37,128 nucleotides of DNA, from assembly GCA_946610035.1 (NCBI GenBank), contig CAMOCC010000020.1, positions 1-37,128 of the forward strand. The letters are read 5' to 3'. The notes under the pieces were generated by a model that saw only the letters and a program-made list of their open reading frames with translations, had not been told where the DNA came from and did no database searches. Shown here one piece after another: positions 9,140 through 19,600 of the stretch; positions within the stretch are counted from its first letter, which is position 1; each line of letters opens with the position of its first letter. Source of the stretch: an uncultured Verrucomicrobiota bacterium. GTDB lineage: Bacteria; Verrucomicrobiota; Kiritimatiellia; RFP12; UBA1067. Made by a program: the position numbers and the translations under genes.

Positions 9140-12100
9140 TCAGCGGAAGCTGATACCGAATCCGGCGTATGTCAGAGTTCCGACAAGGCTCACCGTCCCG
9201 TCCTGGTTCTCCACGAGCCGGAGTGAAGAGAGACGCCTGCTCGACCTCACCTTGCGCGGCCAGTTCTCGATGGAGTCGGCCGTGAGGAACACAACCTCGC
9301 CGCCAGGTGCGGACCTGTCGAGGCACGAGATGTCGATCGTCGCGCCCTCGGCGAAGGTGACGCTTCCTTCGACGACAAGCCCGGGCTCGATCGAGCCCTC
9401 GACCACGATGTTTGCCGTGCCGATCGTGCCGGAGCCCTTCACCGTGTCGAACGTCCACGTTCCGCCGCCGAAGTCTAGCGTCGCGCCATCCTCGAGAAGG
9501 ACGTCGGACGGGATGTTTGCGCTGTCGCACGGCGTGAGCCACTTGACGGCCAAATACGACTGCAGCGCCTCCTGCTCAGCAGTCGTGAGCGCACGGTCGA
9601 AGTAGAACGCCTCGGCGATCTGTCCGCGAGAGGGGGAATCATACAAGTAGCGATAACCCATGTACAGACGCGCGGACGCCTGCGTGTTGAGATTCGTGGC
9701 GTATACCGTGCGAATCGTCTCTCCGTTTGTCTCGCTGTAGGCGCGGGAAGTGAGCAGGCATTCCTCTCCAGCCTGTTTTTCGGACTGGAACATCCTGACC
9801 ACCCAGCCAGTCGGGTCCTGCCCGATGCCAATGGAAAGTGGGCAAAGCGCAAGCTCCTGTTTGTCATTATCCCACGCGATGCCATTGTACTCGCAGTTCG
9901 AATCATATTCATGGCGGCGGATGCGGAAATGGCCCTTTCTGACATCCCACATGCTGTCTTCGATGCCAAGGCCATAGTTCGGAAGATCGGGCCCGCGGCG
10001 GCAGACGACAACAAGCGTACGATCGTGGTCGCCTTCCAGTCCAAGCGCTTCAGTGCGCATGCCTTTCGAGCTTTCACCGTTGACCTCGTCTATATCCGTC
10101 TGGAGCATGACCTTGCGTCCGTTGAATCCGTTGTCGCCGTAGCGCGGATCGCGGGCTTCCGACTTGCCGTAGACGACCGCCGACGCGAACGTGTCCTTCG
10201 CAGTGCCCTTGTTCGCAATAGAGGCGAGATTGACATCGCTGCCTTCGGCCAGAGTGACGGTGGACACGTCATCGAAGTCGAACCAGCATTTCGCCTCCTT
10301 AGCAACCGCCGGCACCTGGACTACGCCGCGGAGGTGCTGCGTTCCCGCCGCGCCGTACAGCGACGTGCTCTTCACGTTTATGCCGGACATGTCAGGATGC
10401 ACGCAGTCAAGCGGAACCTTGACGTCCGTATCCGCCGTGGGCAGGATACCGTCCAGCGACTCTTCAATCGCCGTGACTTCCGCGCCGTTCTCGTCGAAGT
10501 ACTTGATCGTCGAACGCCAATTGGAGGGATTGGTCGCATTGCCGTCGCCAGTTGCATTGGTCCAGAGCGATTCGGTGATTTTCATCGTCACCACTACGAT
10601 CGTCGAGCCGTTGAGATCGAGGGTCGCGCCCTCGGCGACCTGCGTGCCTGCGCAGTAGATGGTCTGGTTGGCCGGGAGCTTGAGCGTGCCCGCCTCGACG
10701 ATGATCTTTCCGCGGACGTTCCAGTCGCAGTGGATTCCGTACGAGTCGCCCTTCACTTCGAGTGTGCCAAGCCCCTTCTTGGTGAAGGATCCGATGCCGG
10801 AGATTCCACGGCAGGCCTCGATTGTCACGTTGTATCCTGCGGTGTCGAACGCCGCGCCACCCTCGCCGATCGTGACGCCGTCGACGGACGCGAAGAAGAG
10901 TCCGGTGTCCTTCTTGGCGACGATCGTTCCGTCATCTATGAACACCTTCGGCGAAGCCCCCGCCGGCGCATTCTGCGCCTTCTGTATCTGGTTGGCGCTG
11001 ACGACGCCCCCATCGGTGACGTACAGCGTGCCGTCGCACTGGCGCGCGACGGATATCTCGTTCGCGTCGAGTTCGCCGCCGGCGACGTTGAGGACGGCAT
11101 GCTGTGCGTTAGCATTGTTGCCGACGCGGATCGTCCCTCCGACCGTCGCCTTTCCGCCCGTGACGTCGACCTGAGCCCATGCCGCGGTGGACGCGGCGAT
11201 GTTCATGTCTCCGGCTGCGGTGAGCGTGCCGGACGACACTACCAGACGACCTGCGCTGCTGCCTCCGTTGGAGTCCGCAATCTGGATGGAACCAGCGGTG
11301 ACGTCAAGCTTTCCGCCGTCGACGACGAGCTTGCTAGCTGTCTCGGCGGAAGGCCCGCCGTGGTCGGCGAGGCCGTCCGCAAAACCGACCTGGACAGTGT
11401 TGTTCGCCGTCACCTCGCCGCCGTAGATGTACATCTCGCCGCGTCCGCCGCCCTGGACGCAGATGCCCAGCGCCCCCGGCCATTCGCCGCCAAGGGCCGT
11501 TATGGTGCCGCCGTATACGTTCATTCTGCAGTTGTCGTAGGAGCCCGCCTGGCAGACGACGAACTTATATGCCTCCACTTCGCCGCCGTACATGTTCGCC
11601 ACGCATCCGCCGCCCCAGCGCCCGACGACAAAATCGCCGCTGGTCCGGATAGTTCCGTTGGTGATGTCGTAATAGGCCGCACTGCCCCAGATAGACGCGA
11701 TGAACACCTTCACGTTGATTTCGTCGCCTTCGAGAAGCGCCGCGTACTTCGACTCGTAGAAGCACGTGTCCCCCGTGCCGGGTGTCTCGCGGACCCTGGG
11801 GTCGCTATTGTTTACGTACCAGTTCCCGCCTGTGCCAAGGCGATAGTCGCCGACTGCGTTGTCCCACTTCAGCTCATGGGGTTCATCGACGACGCTGCTT
11901 TCCCACTTCGCGTACACGACAGCGGTTCCGTTGCCGGTGTCCTGCTCGTTCTCGACATCCCAGCCCTTGAACGTGTCGCCGGTGCGGGTCGGCGTGTCGC
12001 GCGGAAGGATCCGCTCGCCGTTCGTTCCGAAGCGGTGTATCGCATTCGTCGTCGAGGAGCCCTCGTACGGGACATAGCTGACGGTCCTGAAATGGTTCTC

Positions 12101-15100
12101 TGCTTCGTACGCATCGACGCGCGCGAGCACCTCGTCCGGCGTCTCTCCCGAGAGCGCCATTGTGATCCGTCCGATCTCCTCGTCCGTGACGCCGCACATC
12201 TGGAGGTACTGGCGGCAGCGGGAGGCGACGGAGACGCCGTACTGCGCGTCCTTTGTGTTGTAGACGTACTTGCCGTCGTTGCAGTTTCCGCGCAGGATGT
12301 AGCGGATGAACTGCTCGGGGATGGCGGAGCTGCGCGAACCGCCGATGTTCGCGAAATTGCTCATCAGATAGTCGCGGTAGAGGACTTCTTCCTCGACGCC
12401 CATGAGGCCGAGGAGCAGGAGCCCCGTCACGCCCGTGCGGTCGGTGCCGATCTGGCAGTGGAAGTACGACGGCAGATTGCCGGTCGCGCCCCAGGTCGCG
12501 AACACGTTGCGGATCTGGTTCGTGAAGTTACCGTTGTCGTCTGCGCCGATCTGCGTTCCTTCGCCCGTTCCCCAGCCAAGACCGAAACGGTAGTACGTGC
12601 AACCGTCCGCTGCAAATGACGCGTCCCCGTTCGAAAGACCGGCGACATTCGAGTCGACGCTGTCGAGTCCGGTTTTGCGAAGGTCGATTTCCGTCTTGAG
12701 GCCAATCTGCGTGAGATAACCAGCAGTGCGCGTCGCGGCATCGGCGGAAGCGAATCCGTCGAGATGGCCGCCGCGTAAGATGACGTCCTGCTTCATCTTC
12801 TTGCCGTCCAGCGTCTCGAGCGGCCAGCTGCCGACGTCGCGGACGTTTGCGACGCGTCCCGACGAGCTGTAGTCGAGTCGGAGCGTGCGCGGAGCGACGT
12901 CTTCAGTCGTGAAGCTGTAGGCTAGCCCGCCAACGGTGCCGGTGACGTTTGACGACGTATTGAGGTTCATGTAGGTATTGGTCACGCCGTTCGCCTCGAC
13001 CGCTATGTAGCGGGGCGTTTCCTTGGAAGCGGTGCCCTGCGCTCCGTAGGTGGACGTGTAGGTCTCGAAGTCCTCGTCCGCCAGCCAGAAGGAAAGCGGG
13101 CTGCGGTGGAGCTGCACGGTTCCGAGATCGGCTCCGTCTTCCGTCACGGCGAGCGTGGTCGTGTAGCTGGAGGGATCGTCGGTGACGCCCTGGCTGCCGC
13201 TACCAGTGTTGACAGAACCGGCTTCAACCGTGATTTCGCCAGTAAAGGAGTTGTTTCCGGAGAGAGTGAGCGTGCCGAGGCCCTTCTTCACGATTCCGCC
13301 GACGCCCGTGAGGTCGTGCGAGATCGTGACGTCGTAGCCCGCAGTGTCGATTATAAGGTTTCCTGACTGGATTTCGCAAGTCAGGCGGTCCGTCGCGTTC
13401 ATGAAGTCGGTCTGCGTCCGCGTCGCGACGAGCGTGCCGCCGTTGAAGACGATCTTCGAGCCGGGCGCGACATAGTCGAGGCGGAACTTCGGCAAGGTCA
13501 ACGTGCCGCCGTTGAGCGTGACGATGGCGAAGTCGCTGCCCGTGCCGTCGCTCTTGTAGTGGCCGAGGCTCACGCCGTAGTCGGAGTTCTTCATTGTCAG
13601 GCTACCGCCGTTGATCGTCAGATATCCCGGGCCGCCATCGCCGACATAGAGGACATTGGCGTTGATGTTGACGTTTCCGCCGTTGACGATCATCTCGGAA
13701 CGGGCGCCGTCACCGATGTTTGCGCCGATGCTGCAGTCGGCGGAAGCCGTCACCGTGCCGCCGTCCACGACAAGATACGCCTCAAGTCCGGGATAGTTGC
13801 CCTTGGTCTTCTTCTCGCTGCCGCCGACGAGGAACGACTTGGTGTTCCACGTGCCGCTCACCATGTGGAATGTTCCCGTGGCATTGTGGCACTTTTCGCC
13901 AATAATGACGAAACCAGGCCCTGTCGTGACAAGCGTTCCGCCATTGACTTCGACCAGCGCTTTCCCGCCCTCTTTCTCGCCTGGAAGCATTATCAGCGAA
14001 CTTGTCGCCGTGAACGTTCCGTTGGAAAGCGCGAGCGCTCCCGTCACCGCATTGTTTCCGCCGCCGACACGCCCATTCGCGACTGTCACGGCGCCGCCCT
14101 TCTGGACCACCTCGGCATTGGCCTCGGCGACATTGCCGATGCGAATGTAGCCGCTGGAATACGTGCCGCTGTCGATCTCAAGATTGGCCGCCGCATGGCT
14201 CGCATCATAGCCGAGCAGCCAGTTTCCACCGGTCGAGAAACCATTGGCGGCATCCGTCGCGCTCCACGTGAGCGGAGTCGCGGTCGCAGCGCCCACATTG
14301 ACGTCCTTCGCGAGCTCTACGGCCGAGTTGAACACAGCCGCACCCGTCGTGTATACGCCGGCGAAATAGACGGCGCCGAGGTAATCGTCGTCAATGGAAC
14401 TCGCGCCGGCCGAGCCGCCTTCTTCGGAAGACCAGTTGGCAGTGTCGGAGACGAGGGTATCCTGCGTCGCGCCCAGCCAGTAGCGGGACTGCGTGGAGGT
14501 GTCGTTCTGCGGCTCGTAGGTCGTGTCGTTCGCGCTGACGTATACCGTGCCCTTCTCGACGATGATCTTCTCGGCCGGGAACGCGGAGGAAAGCGTAAGC
14601 TTGCCTTTGCCCTTCTTCGTTATGGTGCCGATCTTCGTGCTCGACGAAGCTGGCGTACCGTCCTCGTCAACGAAGTCGTGCTTGATGGTGATGTCATAGC
14701 CGTCGGTATCGAAGACGAGGCCCCCCTCCTGCACTTCGCACGTCAGGTTGGAGCTTTCGTTGAGGAAGTCGGTTGTGGAGCGCGTGGGCTTGAGCGTTCC
14801 GCCGTTGAACACGATCTTGCTGCCGGACTGAACGTAGTCGAGACGGAATCTGCGCGTCGTGAGAACGCCGCCGTTGAGAACGAGCGTTCCGACGTCTTTG
14901 CCGTTTTTCGCGCGTCCGAAGGAAAGACCGCCGTTATCGGCATCCAGCATCGTGAACGTGCCGCCGTTCATTGTCAGCGTACCCGGCCCGGCCTCGCCAA
15001 CGTAGAAATAGCCGTAGTTGCAGTTGTATGTCGCGCCGGGGTTGATTATCATCTCGGAAGACGTGCCTGATCCGTACGAATCGCCGATCGCGCATTCTCC

Positions 15101-15883
15101 CGAGGTTGTGAGCGTACCGCCGTCGAGAATCATGGTGGCAACGGCATTGTCGACTTCGCGAAGGCTCTTATGACTTCCCCTGCCACCAAGGAGAAATCCC
15201 TTTGCCGTAAGGCTGCCGCTTTTGAGATGAACCGTGGCAGTGGTGTTGGACCTGCCGCCGACGCTGAAAAAGTCTCCGGACGTGCAGTCCAGCGTCCCTC
15301 CGTCGATGGTCAGCGTTCCCGTCGTTGTTTCCGCGCCGCTGGCGTTCATGCAGACGCCAAGGATATCTGCACCAGAAGCGGTTGTCGTAACCGTTCCGCC
15401 ATTGAGGAGCAGTTCAGCGGTGCCTTTCGCAATGTAGGAGACGAACACCTTGCCAAACGTGTATGTGCCGCTGTCGATTTGAAGTTTGGCAGGCGTTCTG
15501 TCGGAATTTGATATGTTTTGGCAAATCTGCAGTTCCTTGCCGGTTGCATCAAGGCCGTTGGCAGCGTCAGTTGCGCTCCAAACGAAGTACCTGTCGTCCT
15601 GCGTGCCTATCTGCACATTACCTGGGCCTACGCCCAGCTTGTCGAAAATCGTCGCACCGTTCTTGTACTTGCAGAAATATATAGTACCTGTGCCATCTCC
15701 TGGTTCGGTTGCTCCAGGAGTCCCATCTTTTTGGTCCGACCAGTTCGCCGTGTTGCTCCACTTGGCGTCGCTGTTATCGGCGGCGACCCAATACCTTCCC
15801 GCGAAGGCGCTGAGCGAAAGCGCGACGACTGCGAAAGTCGCTGCGAGTTTAGTTGCGATGGACGACGGTTTTCTTGTTGACAT
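9140..15883 (-). CDS. Giant secreted surface protein with embedded PTP-like phosphatase domain (2247 aa)
   Basis: A signal peptide (about 1-29) precedes two tandem beta-strand repeat modules, each opening with RYW (GRYWVAAD near 29, RYWLGATQ near 465). A phosphatase domain of the Y_phosphatase3 type (PF13350-like) spans about 1020-1300: NVRDVGSWPL, then LGLKTEIDLRK, then HCQIGTDRTG with catalytic Cys1143 and Arg1149 (C-x5-R), followed by DYLMSNF. A Listeria-Bacteroides (InlB B-type) repeat follows (TPTRTGDTFKGWD ... VVYAKWE), then a further beta-helix of ladder strands and a LamG-like domain from about 1865 (CWFDFDD). The tail ends GFGISFR. AGGAGG lies 8 nt before the ATG. It stands as a single-gene unit. 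The phosphatase signature is intact; whether it acts on phosphotyrosine, phosphoserine or phosphoinositides cannot be told from sequence. Confidence 0.85.
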   Translation of the reverse strand: MSTRKPSSIATKLAATFAVVALSLSAFAGRYWVAADNSDAKWSNTANWSDQKDGTPGATEPGDGTGTIYFCKYKNGATIFDKLGVGPGNVQIGTQDDRYFVWSATDAANGLDATGKELQICQNISNSDRTPAKLQIDSGTYTFGKVFVSYIAKGTAELLLNGGTVTTTASGADILGVCMNASGAETTTGTLTIDGGTLDCTSGDFFSVGGRSNTTATVHLKSGSLTAKGFLLGGRGSHKSLREVDNAVATMILDGGTLTTSGECAIGDSYGSGTSSEMIINPGATYNCNYGYFYVGEAGPGTLTMNGGTFTMLDADNGGLSFGRAKNGKDVGTLVLNGGVLTTRRFRLDYVQSGSKIVFNGGTLKPTRSTTDFLNESSNLTCEVQEGGLVFDTDGYDITIKHDFVDEDGTPASSSTKIGTITKKGKGKLTLSSAFPAEKIIVEKGTVYVSANDTTYEPQNDTSTQSRYWLGATQDTLVSDTANWSSEEGGSAGASSIDDDYLGAVYFAGVYTTGAAVFNSAVELAKDVNVGAATATPLTWSATDAANGFSTGGNWLLGYDASHAAANLEIDSGTYSSGYIRIGNVAEANAEVVQKGGAVTVANGRVGGGNNAVTGALALSNGTFTATSSLIMLPGEKEGGKALVEVNGGTLVTTGPGFVIIGEKCHNATGTFHMVSGTWNTKSFLVGGSEKKTKGNYPGLEAYLVVDGGTVTASADCSIGANIGDGARSEMIVNGGNVNINANVLYVGDGGPGYLTINGGSLTMKNSDYGVSLGHYKSDGTGSDFAIVTLNGGTLTLPKFRLDYVAPGSKIVFNGGTLVATRTQTDFMNATDRLTCEIQSGNLIIDTAGYDVTISHDLTGVGGIVKKGLGTLTLSGNNSFTGEITVEAGSVNTGSGSQGVTDDPSSYTTTLAVTEDGADLGTVQLHRSPLSFWLADEDFETYTSTYGAQGTASKETPRYIAVEANGVTNTYMNLNTSSNVTGTVGGLAYSFTTEDVAPRTLRLDYSSSGRVANVRDVGSWPLETLDGKKMKQDVILRGGHLDGFASADAATRTAGYLTQIGLKTEIDLRKTGLDSVDSNVAGLSNGDASFAADGCTYYRFGLGWGTGEGTQIGADDNGNFTNQIRNVFATWGATGNLPSYFHCQIGTDRTGVTGLLLLGLMGVEEEVLYRDYLMSNFANIGGSRSSAIPEQFIRYILRGNCNDGKYVYNTKDAQYGVSVASRCRQYLQMCGVTDEEIGRITMALSGETPDEVLARVDAYEAENHFRTVSYVPYEGSSTTNAIHRFGTNGERILPRDTPTRTGDTFKGWDVENEQDTGNGTAVVYAKWESSVVDEPHELKWDNAVGDYRLGTGGNWYVNNSDPRVRETPGTGDTCFYESKYAALLEGDEINVKVFIASIWGSAAYYDITNGTIRTSGDFVVGRWGGGCVANMYGGEVEAYKFVVCQAGSYDNCRMNVYGGTITALGGEWPGALGICVQGGGRGEMYIYGGEVTANNTVQVGFADGLADHGGPSAETASKLVVDGGKLDVTAGSIQIADSNGGSSAGRLVVSSGTLTAAGDMNIAASTAAWAQVDVTGGKATVGGTIRVGNNANAQHAVLNVAGGELDANEISVARQCDGTLYVTDGGVVSANQIQKAQNAPAGASPKVFIDDGTIVAKKDTGLFFASVDGVTIGEGGAAFDTAGYNVTIEACRGISGIGSFTKKGLGTLEVKGDSYGIHCDWNVRGKIIVEAGTLKLPANQTIYCAGTQVAEGATLDLNGSTIVVVTMKITESLWTNATGDGNATNPSNWRSTIKYFDENGAEVTAIEESLDGILPTADTDVKVPLDCVHPDMSGINVKSTSLYGAAGTQHLRGVVQVPAVAKEAKCWFDFDDVSTVTLAEGSDVNLASIANKGTAKDTFASAVVYGKSEARDPRYGDNGFNGRKVMLQTDIDEVNGESSKGMRTEALGLEGDHDRTLVVVCRRGPDLPNYGLGIEDSMWDVRKGHFRIRRHEYDSNCEYNGIAWDNDKQELALCPLSIGIGQDPTGWVVRMFQSEKQAGEECLLTSRAYSETNGETIRTVYATNLNTQASARLYMGYRYLYDSPSRGQIAEAFYFDRALTTAEQEALQSYLAVKWLTPCDSANIPSDVLLEDGATLDFGGGTWTFDTVKGSGTIGTANIVVEGSIEPGLVVEGSVTFAEGATIDISCLDRSAPGGEVVFLTADSIENWPRKVRSSRRLSSLRLVENQDGTVSLVGTLTYAGFGISFR

Positions 15884-15908
15884 GGTACAATCCTCCTATT
15901 CGTTATAA

Positions 15909-15944
15909 ATTATACCATATGGCATGAGTCTGTTCTATCACCCG
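15909..15944 (-). promoter_or_regulatory. Promoter D: CGGGTGAT-N22-TATAAT before the 2247-aa gene
   Basis: The minus strand has TATAAT at 15909-15914 and CGGGTGAT at 15937-15944 with exactly 22 bp between. The upstream element abuts a CCCGATCGGG palindrome (15941-15950). No -35 consensus is visible. Start predicted near 15902, giving a leader of about 18 nt containing AGGAGG. Confidence 0.6.
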
Positions 15945-16209
15945 ATCGGGCGACCCAAGCCACCGCCGCCTCCAGAAGTAAACGCACTTTTATCGTTCGT
16001 TTACCCTCCGTAAAGATTGGCTATTGTTGATGGTGAAGGTAAATCCCTCACTCCCTCCCCGGGGAGGGAACGCGCGTTTACTTTTGGGAAAGCCCACCCT
16101 GGGCGGATTCATAAACTCCGAGCAGCAGGGCTCTCGCGCGGAGTTTATATTACTTAGATGCATGCTGTTCCACTAACTTCTTCGAAGAACCTTATATTTG
16201 CTTCACATA

Positions 16210-16307
16210 GTCCGTCGCGGAGCGACGGACCCCCTGTCGGACCCGTTGGCAACGCGGCTTCCAGCCGCGTCAATTGGGATTATGGAGACGCGGCTTCCAG
16301 CCGCGTC
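16210..16307. repeat. Cluster of three REP-like palindromes from two families
   Basis: A perfect palindrome at 16210-16230 (arms GTCCGTCGC and GCGACGGAC around GGA) is followed by CCCCTGT, exactly as in the copy at 33584-33611 on the opposite strand. Two copies of the other family follow at 16252-16270 and 16287-16307 (arms ACGCGGCT and AGCCGCGT around TCC). The second is embedded in 25 nt identical to the repeat at 11-137 read on the minus strand. Confidence 0.75.
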
Positions 16308-16390
16308 AGTCGGAGGTTGAAACGCGCGGAGCATAAGCCGCAGCGGTAGCGAAGGCATTTTCTTAACCGTCGGAGTTAAATCATTTTAGC

Positions 16391-16417
16391 CGTGTAGAAC
16401 GTGTAGAGCGTGTAGAT
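16391..16417. repeat. Three tandem 9-nt units CGTGTAGAN
   Basis: The units are CGTGTAGAA, CGTGTAGAG and CGTGTAGAT, adjacent and differing only in the last base. Function unknown. Confidence 0.7.
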
Positions 16418-16609
16418 AGGAGGCGCGCTTTTATGCGACGCAGTCGCATCCCAAAACACTTCTGCCGATACATATACAGTCGTTGTGAAGTGAGAAGCTG
16501 CGGAGCGTTAGCTGGAGCCCCAACGCTCGGAGTTGACTTTCTAGCGTTTACTTTCAGAACGTGCGTTTACTTTTGAACGCGGCGACCCTAGCCACAACCG
16601 GCCCGCGCC

Positions 16610-19600
16610 TCAGCGCATCCTGAGAACGAATCCGGCTTCGCGGCGGGCGCAGACGCGGTCGTCGGCGTAGTAGGCCCTCACCACCACATTGTTGTCCCCC
16701 TCCAGGACCTTGAACTCGCCATTAAGCGAATTGCAGGGGATGATGTCGATCGTGGACTGCGTAGGAAGGTTCTTCGCCCCCTTCACGACAAGCTTGGAAT
16801 TGGGTCCAAGGACGAGGTTGTCGAAGGACGGCGCCACCACCGATCCGTCGGAGCCGACCGCGATCGTCAAGGTGCCGTTGATGACGATTGTTCCGTTTGC
16901 GAACGATCCGCTGCCGTACAGCGCCTCGAGCGTCCTTGTCGTCCCGCGCAGGTCGACATCCGCATTGAGGACTATCCTGTCGTACTCCGGCAGCCCCATC
17001 GTCAACCACTTCGCCTTGAGGTAGTGCTGAACCTCCGACATCTGCGCGTCGCTCAGCGCATTGGTGAAGATCAACGCCTCGCCAAGGTAGCCCTTAGCGT
17101 CGGCAGTCCACCAACCAATATCGAAGGTTCCGTAGAAGGACCTCAACTGCGGATTCTCCCCCTCCTCTGGAATCGGCATGTAGCAATCCTGCACAGTGTT
17201 GCCGTTCTCGTTGCCCGACGCATCGATCGCTGACGACATGATCGTGTTGTAACCGCCCTCGCCGAGTTGAGTGCGCCCCGAATACACGTAGGGCTCGTTT
17301 ACGGTCCGCGTGAAGGTCGCGCGGGTCTTCCCCCAGCTGGAACCGTTGTAGGTGCTGACCTGATATCCGAAGCCGAAGCTGCCATCGCTGTGCGCGAGAA
17401 GCAGCGAACGTCCTTCCTCGTGGTCATTGTGCTGCGCGGAAGAAATGAAGCACATGTCAGTACCGTTCGCCACGGCGAACAAAGTGCGCGGACCGCTCGC
17501 CTGGACGTCGGCTGGGAAGTATCCGGATGACAGGTAGCCGGAGGCGTTGCTCAGGTATATCGAGGCCTTTCCGAAGAATTTGTCATTGGATATGACTCCG
17601 CCGCCCTTGCTCGAATCCCGCAGCACAAGGTCGAGGGCGGTGCCCACAGACCCCTTGTTCTGGATGCCCGTGACCTTGTTGTTCTCGTCGAATTTGAGCG
17701 TGTTTCCGTCGGACGGATCGTACCACGCCGCCGCAGTCGCGAGGAAGTCCGGAACCGTCATCCCCTCGATGTCCTGCGTTATCTCGTACGAAACGTCGTT
17801 CAAGCCCTCGAAGGACGGCAGATCGGCTCCATGCGGCACGGTAATCGGCGTATCGGCCGTGATTACGATCGGCTGTTCGTACATGGTGCGCCCGTACTGG
17901 TCGCAGACCCTGTAGTTCTCTGGATTCCAGATGTCATTGTCGTCCGCCGCACCGGTCCAGACGATCATGGAGGCGACCTTCGAGTTGTAATCGGGCTCCT
18001 GAGTCACAGTGCCGCCCTCAATCCCGCCCTCTATATCCCAGACGCGGCATGTCAGCACAGTGCCCTGTGGAAGCTTCAGCGTCGCCCCCGGTGCGACACG
18101 GACGACGTCGACAAAGCCATCCTCCGGGAACTGGACGCCATTTCCGAACTCAAGCGTTCCCGCCTCGACGTAGATCGGTCCGTTGAAGCTGACCGTCCTG
18201 CCGCTGTTGGGCGCTATTGTGAGAGTCCCCTCGCCCTTCTTGCGAATGCCGCCGCTGTTCTCCTGGCAGATGACGGAACCGTTGATCTTGCTCTTGTAGC
18301 CGGCGGTATCGAATACCATGCCACCCGTAAGAATCCTGACAATGTGATGTTCGTCAATCGCTGTCGAGCCCACGACCCATCCATACGCGCCCTGCTCGAC
18401 CGGCTTGATCATCTCGCCGCCGTTGAATTCAACCACGCCATTGGCGTTATTATCCCGGAGAATCGACCTCAACTGCAACTTTCCGCCAGCATTGAGACGG
18501 ATAATGCTGTCCGACGATCCGAAACAGAGATAGGTGTCTCCGCTGGTTCCGTCCACGACAACACCGGTCCCGCCGATGACAAGTCGCCCATATCCGCCGC
18601 TACCAACGCGCATTACTTTATCAAAGTAGAACTCGCCGGCATTTACGGTGAGCGTACCCGTACCGCCGGACGCCGAGCCGACACGCACCACGTCGGACGA
18701 ATTCGTCCATGCGCCGCCGTTGATCGTCAGGTCGCCAACCGCTCCGCTGCCGTTGCCGATGTGGAGGCTTCCGTTGTTGTTCACGACTCCGCCGTCCTGC
18801 AGCACAACCGTACCAGCCGAACCGCCGCCGTTCGCAATCGCTGCGGCAACGACGTCCACCGTGGCGTTGCTGACGACCATCGTCGCCTTGCCGCTGTAGC
18901 CTACGTACAGCTTCTGGCTGCTCGTGAACTGCGCTCCGTCCGTGACGTTCACGTAGGTCGTACCGCCGGAGAAGTTGGAAAGCCTCGTCTCCTCCTTTGT
19001 CGTCTCAAACACCGTCTCTGAACCGGAGATGTTGAGCGTGTTGCTCTTTCCGCCGTCGGAGGCGCAATCTCCCGTCCTGAGGCGTCCCGCCGTGACGTGT
19101 CCGCCAGTGACGTTGACGACGTTGTTGCTCTTGTCGGAAAAGCCGGCGCCGATGTAGAACTCGTCAGCCACATTGAGCGTTCCGCCCGTCATGTCGAGCC
19201 GTCCGCCCTTGTCGTCCGCAGCACTCATATTCGCGCCCGCGTCGAGCGTACCCCAGCCGACATAGAGCTTGGAGACGGTCACCGCATCGCCGTACTCCAT
19301 CTTGGCGACCTTGTCCACGCCCTTGTTCAGGACGAGCAGGTCGTCCGCCTGTAGCCCGGATTCGGGCGCGGGAATCCAGCTTTGTCCATCCGCGAAGCGC
19401 GCCTCGTCGCCGTTTTCGTCCGACCAGTACCGCGCCGCAACTTCCCAGATGGCGTATACCACGGCGGTTCCGTCGCCGTTGTCGACTTCGTTCGCGACAT
19501 CCCAGCCCTTGAAGGCGTATCCTGGCTTGGTCGGCGTTTCACGGGGCAGGATCGCCGTCGCTGACTTGGCAAAGCGGTGCATCGCATTCGTGGTCGAAGA

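Larger units (their letters stand above)
15949..16595. repeat. Palindrome-dense gene-free segment bounded by nested inverted and direct repeats
   Basis: A perfect 12-bp inverted repeat (AAGTAAACGCAC at 15976-15987, GTGCGTTTACTT at 16561-16572) lies inside a 15-nt near-perfect direct repeat (GGCGACCCAAGCCAC at 15949-15963, GGCGACCCTAGCCAC at 16581-16595). The interior holds no plausible gene but many palindromes: 16052-16069, 16092-16104, 16111-16148 (10-bp stem ATAAACTCCG), 16210-16230, 16252-16270, 16287-16307, 16433-16449, 16503-16528. Extra GCGTTTACTTT copies lie at 16074 and 16544. It could be a non-autonomous (MITE-like) element or a site of repeated insertions; no transposase is present. 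Confidence 0.45.

Noticed and set aside
9911-12619. Plus-strand open frame of 902 aa
   Set aside because: It lies opposite the 2247-aa surface protein; composition is the reverse-complement bias of that gene and no domain is recognisable.
15884-16609. tRNA or other known RNA gene in the large gap
   Set aside because: No cloverleaf arms or TTCGA-type T-loop context could be found; the hairpins are simple palindromes.
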